Assembly (NCBI GenBank): GCA_023258935.1 | Contig: JAHFRG010000003.1 | Coordinates: forward strand, 1-33,232 | Source of the DNA: Betaproteobacteria bacterium | GTDB lineage: Bacteria > Pseudomonadota > Gammaproteobacteria > Burkholderiales > JAHFRG01 | Length of the DNA stretch: 33,232 nt | Direction: 5' to 3' | Shown here: positions 32,748 to 33,232 of the stretch, piece by piece | How positions within the stretch are numbered: the stretch's first letter is position 1 | Layout of the letters: every line of letters starts with the position of its first letter | The notes under the pieces: model-generated | Database searches by the model: none | Told to the model about the DNA's origin: nothing | The model's input: only the letters and a program-made list of their open reading frames with translations | Program-made: the position numbers and the translations under genes

Positions 32748-33232
32748 ATGCACAAATATTTTGTAAATAACTCGGGTCAAAATTTGCAGGAGACGGATAT
32801 CATTCCAGTTGCAACCGCGGGTACTATAAGCGGGCTTTTTCGCGAGCGCGTCAGGCGCACGCCGGATGCTGTTGCCTACCGCGAGTTCAATCAGCAGCAC
32901 GGCAATTGGCGCGATTACACGTGGGCGCAGATGCAGCACCAGGTGGTGCGCTGGCAGGCGGCGTTGAAAAGCGAGGCACTGATGCCTGGCGACAGAGTGG
33001 CCATAATGCTGCGCAACGGTCCGGCCTGGGTCATTATGGATCAGGCGGCTATGGGTTTGGGGCTGGTAGTGGTGCCGCTTTATTTCGAGGACCGCCCGGC
33101 CAGTGTGGCCTATATCCTGAAGGATGCAGGGGTCAAATTGCTGCTTTTGGAGCATTGGGAGCAATGGAAGCAGCTTGAAGCGGCGAAAGACGAATGGGAC
33201 GGCTGCGGCCTGCAAAGCATTCTGGCGCTGAA
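32748..33232 (+). CDS. Long-chain acyl-CoA synthetase (AMP-forming), N-terminal fragment
   Basis: An open frame starts at ATG 32748, 6 bp after the preceding stop, and runs off the right edge (161 complete codons). The peptide contains GTISGLFRERVRRTPDAVAYREF, YTWAQM, LMPGDRVAIMLRNGPAWVIMDQAAMGLGLVVVPLY and SVAYILKDAGVKLLLLE. This is the N-terminal region of FAA1-type long-chain acyl-CoA synthetases. The catalytic motifs lie beyond the window. It is the second acyl-activating enzyme of this cluster, of a different subfamily from the one at 27684. Confidence 0.88.
   Translation, partial: MHKYFVNNSGQNLQETDIIPVATAGTISGLFRERVRRTPDAVAYREFNQQHGNWRDYTWAQMQHQVVRWQAALKSEALMPGDRVAIMLRNGPAWVIMDQAAMGLGLVVVPLYFEDRPASVAYILKDAGVKLLLLEHWEQWKQLEAAKDEWDGCGLQSILAL

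Overview
The window is 33.2 kb of compact bacterial chromosome (moderately GC-rich, short gaps, many 1-8 bp gene overlaps). Gene content and order (serB, mfd, ispD-ispF, tsaB-rimI-udg, lplT divergent from alr-radA, a FadD/FadE block) suggest a betaproteobacterium. This is inferred from gene order and protein flavour only; there is no rRNA in the window. All internal genes look intact. I see no tRNA, rRNA, CRISPR array, prophage or insertion sequence. Both edges cut genes: the last 18 codons of an IscA/SufA-type gene at the left, and the first 161 codons of an acyl-CoA synthetase at the right.

Region 1 (1-6473) is an iron-sulfur cluster assembly operon: sufB, sufC, sufD, sufS, a SufU-type scaffold/transfer protein, an Nfu-type carrier and a Rieske-type ferredoxin. 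Tandem IscR type-1-like operator sites overlap a promoter just upstream of sufB, so the operon is probably controlled by cellular Fe-S status. Region 2 (6496-9069) concerns ions and stress: an MgtC-family membrane protein, then a promoter, a structured leader RNA resembling the nhaA-I (Li+/Na+-responsive) riboswitch class, a CPA2-type cation/proton antiporter and a UspA protein. Region 3 (9115-14218, minus strand) holds serB, a DUF1161-type secreted small protein, a 54-residue four-cysteine protein in the otherwise empty gap, and mfd.

Region 4 (14276-16695, plus) holds a phosphoribosyltransferase and ispD-ispF-thpR (isoprenoid precursors plus RNA cyclic phosphodiesterase). Region 5 (16696-19911) is an MgtA-type Mg2+ P-type ATPase behind a ~300-nt structured leader with its own promoter and a possible 14-codon leader peptide. 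Region 6 (19934-23754) holds tsaB-rimI-udg and lemA with two TPM-domain genes. Region 7 (23751-27569) holds lplT on the minus strand, divergent from alr-radA. Region 8 (27684-33232) is an acyl-CoA metabolism block: acyl-CoA synthetase, FadE-type dehydrogenase, HSDL2-like short-chain dehydrogenase and a second, truncated long-chain synthetase.

The protein-coding content is mostly housekeeping. The less ordinary items lie between the annotated genes: the riboswitch-like leader at about 7244-7326, the mgtA leader, the tandem IscR-like operators and the four-cysteine small ORF.
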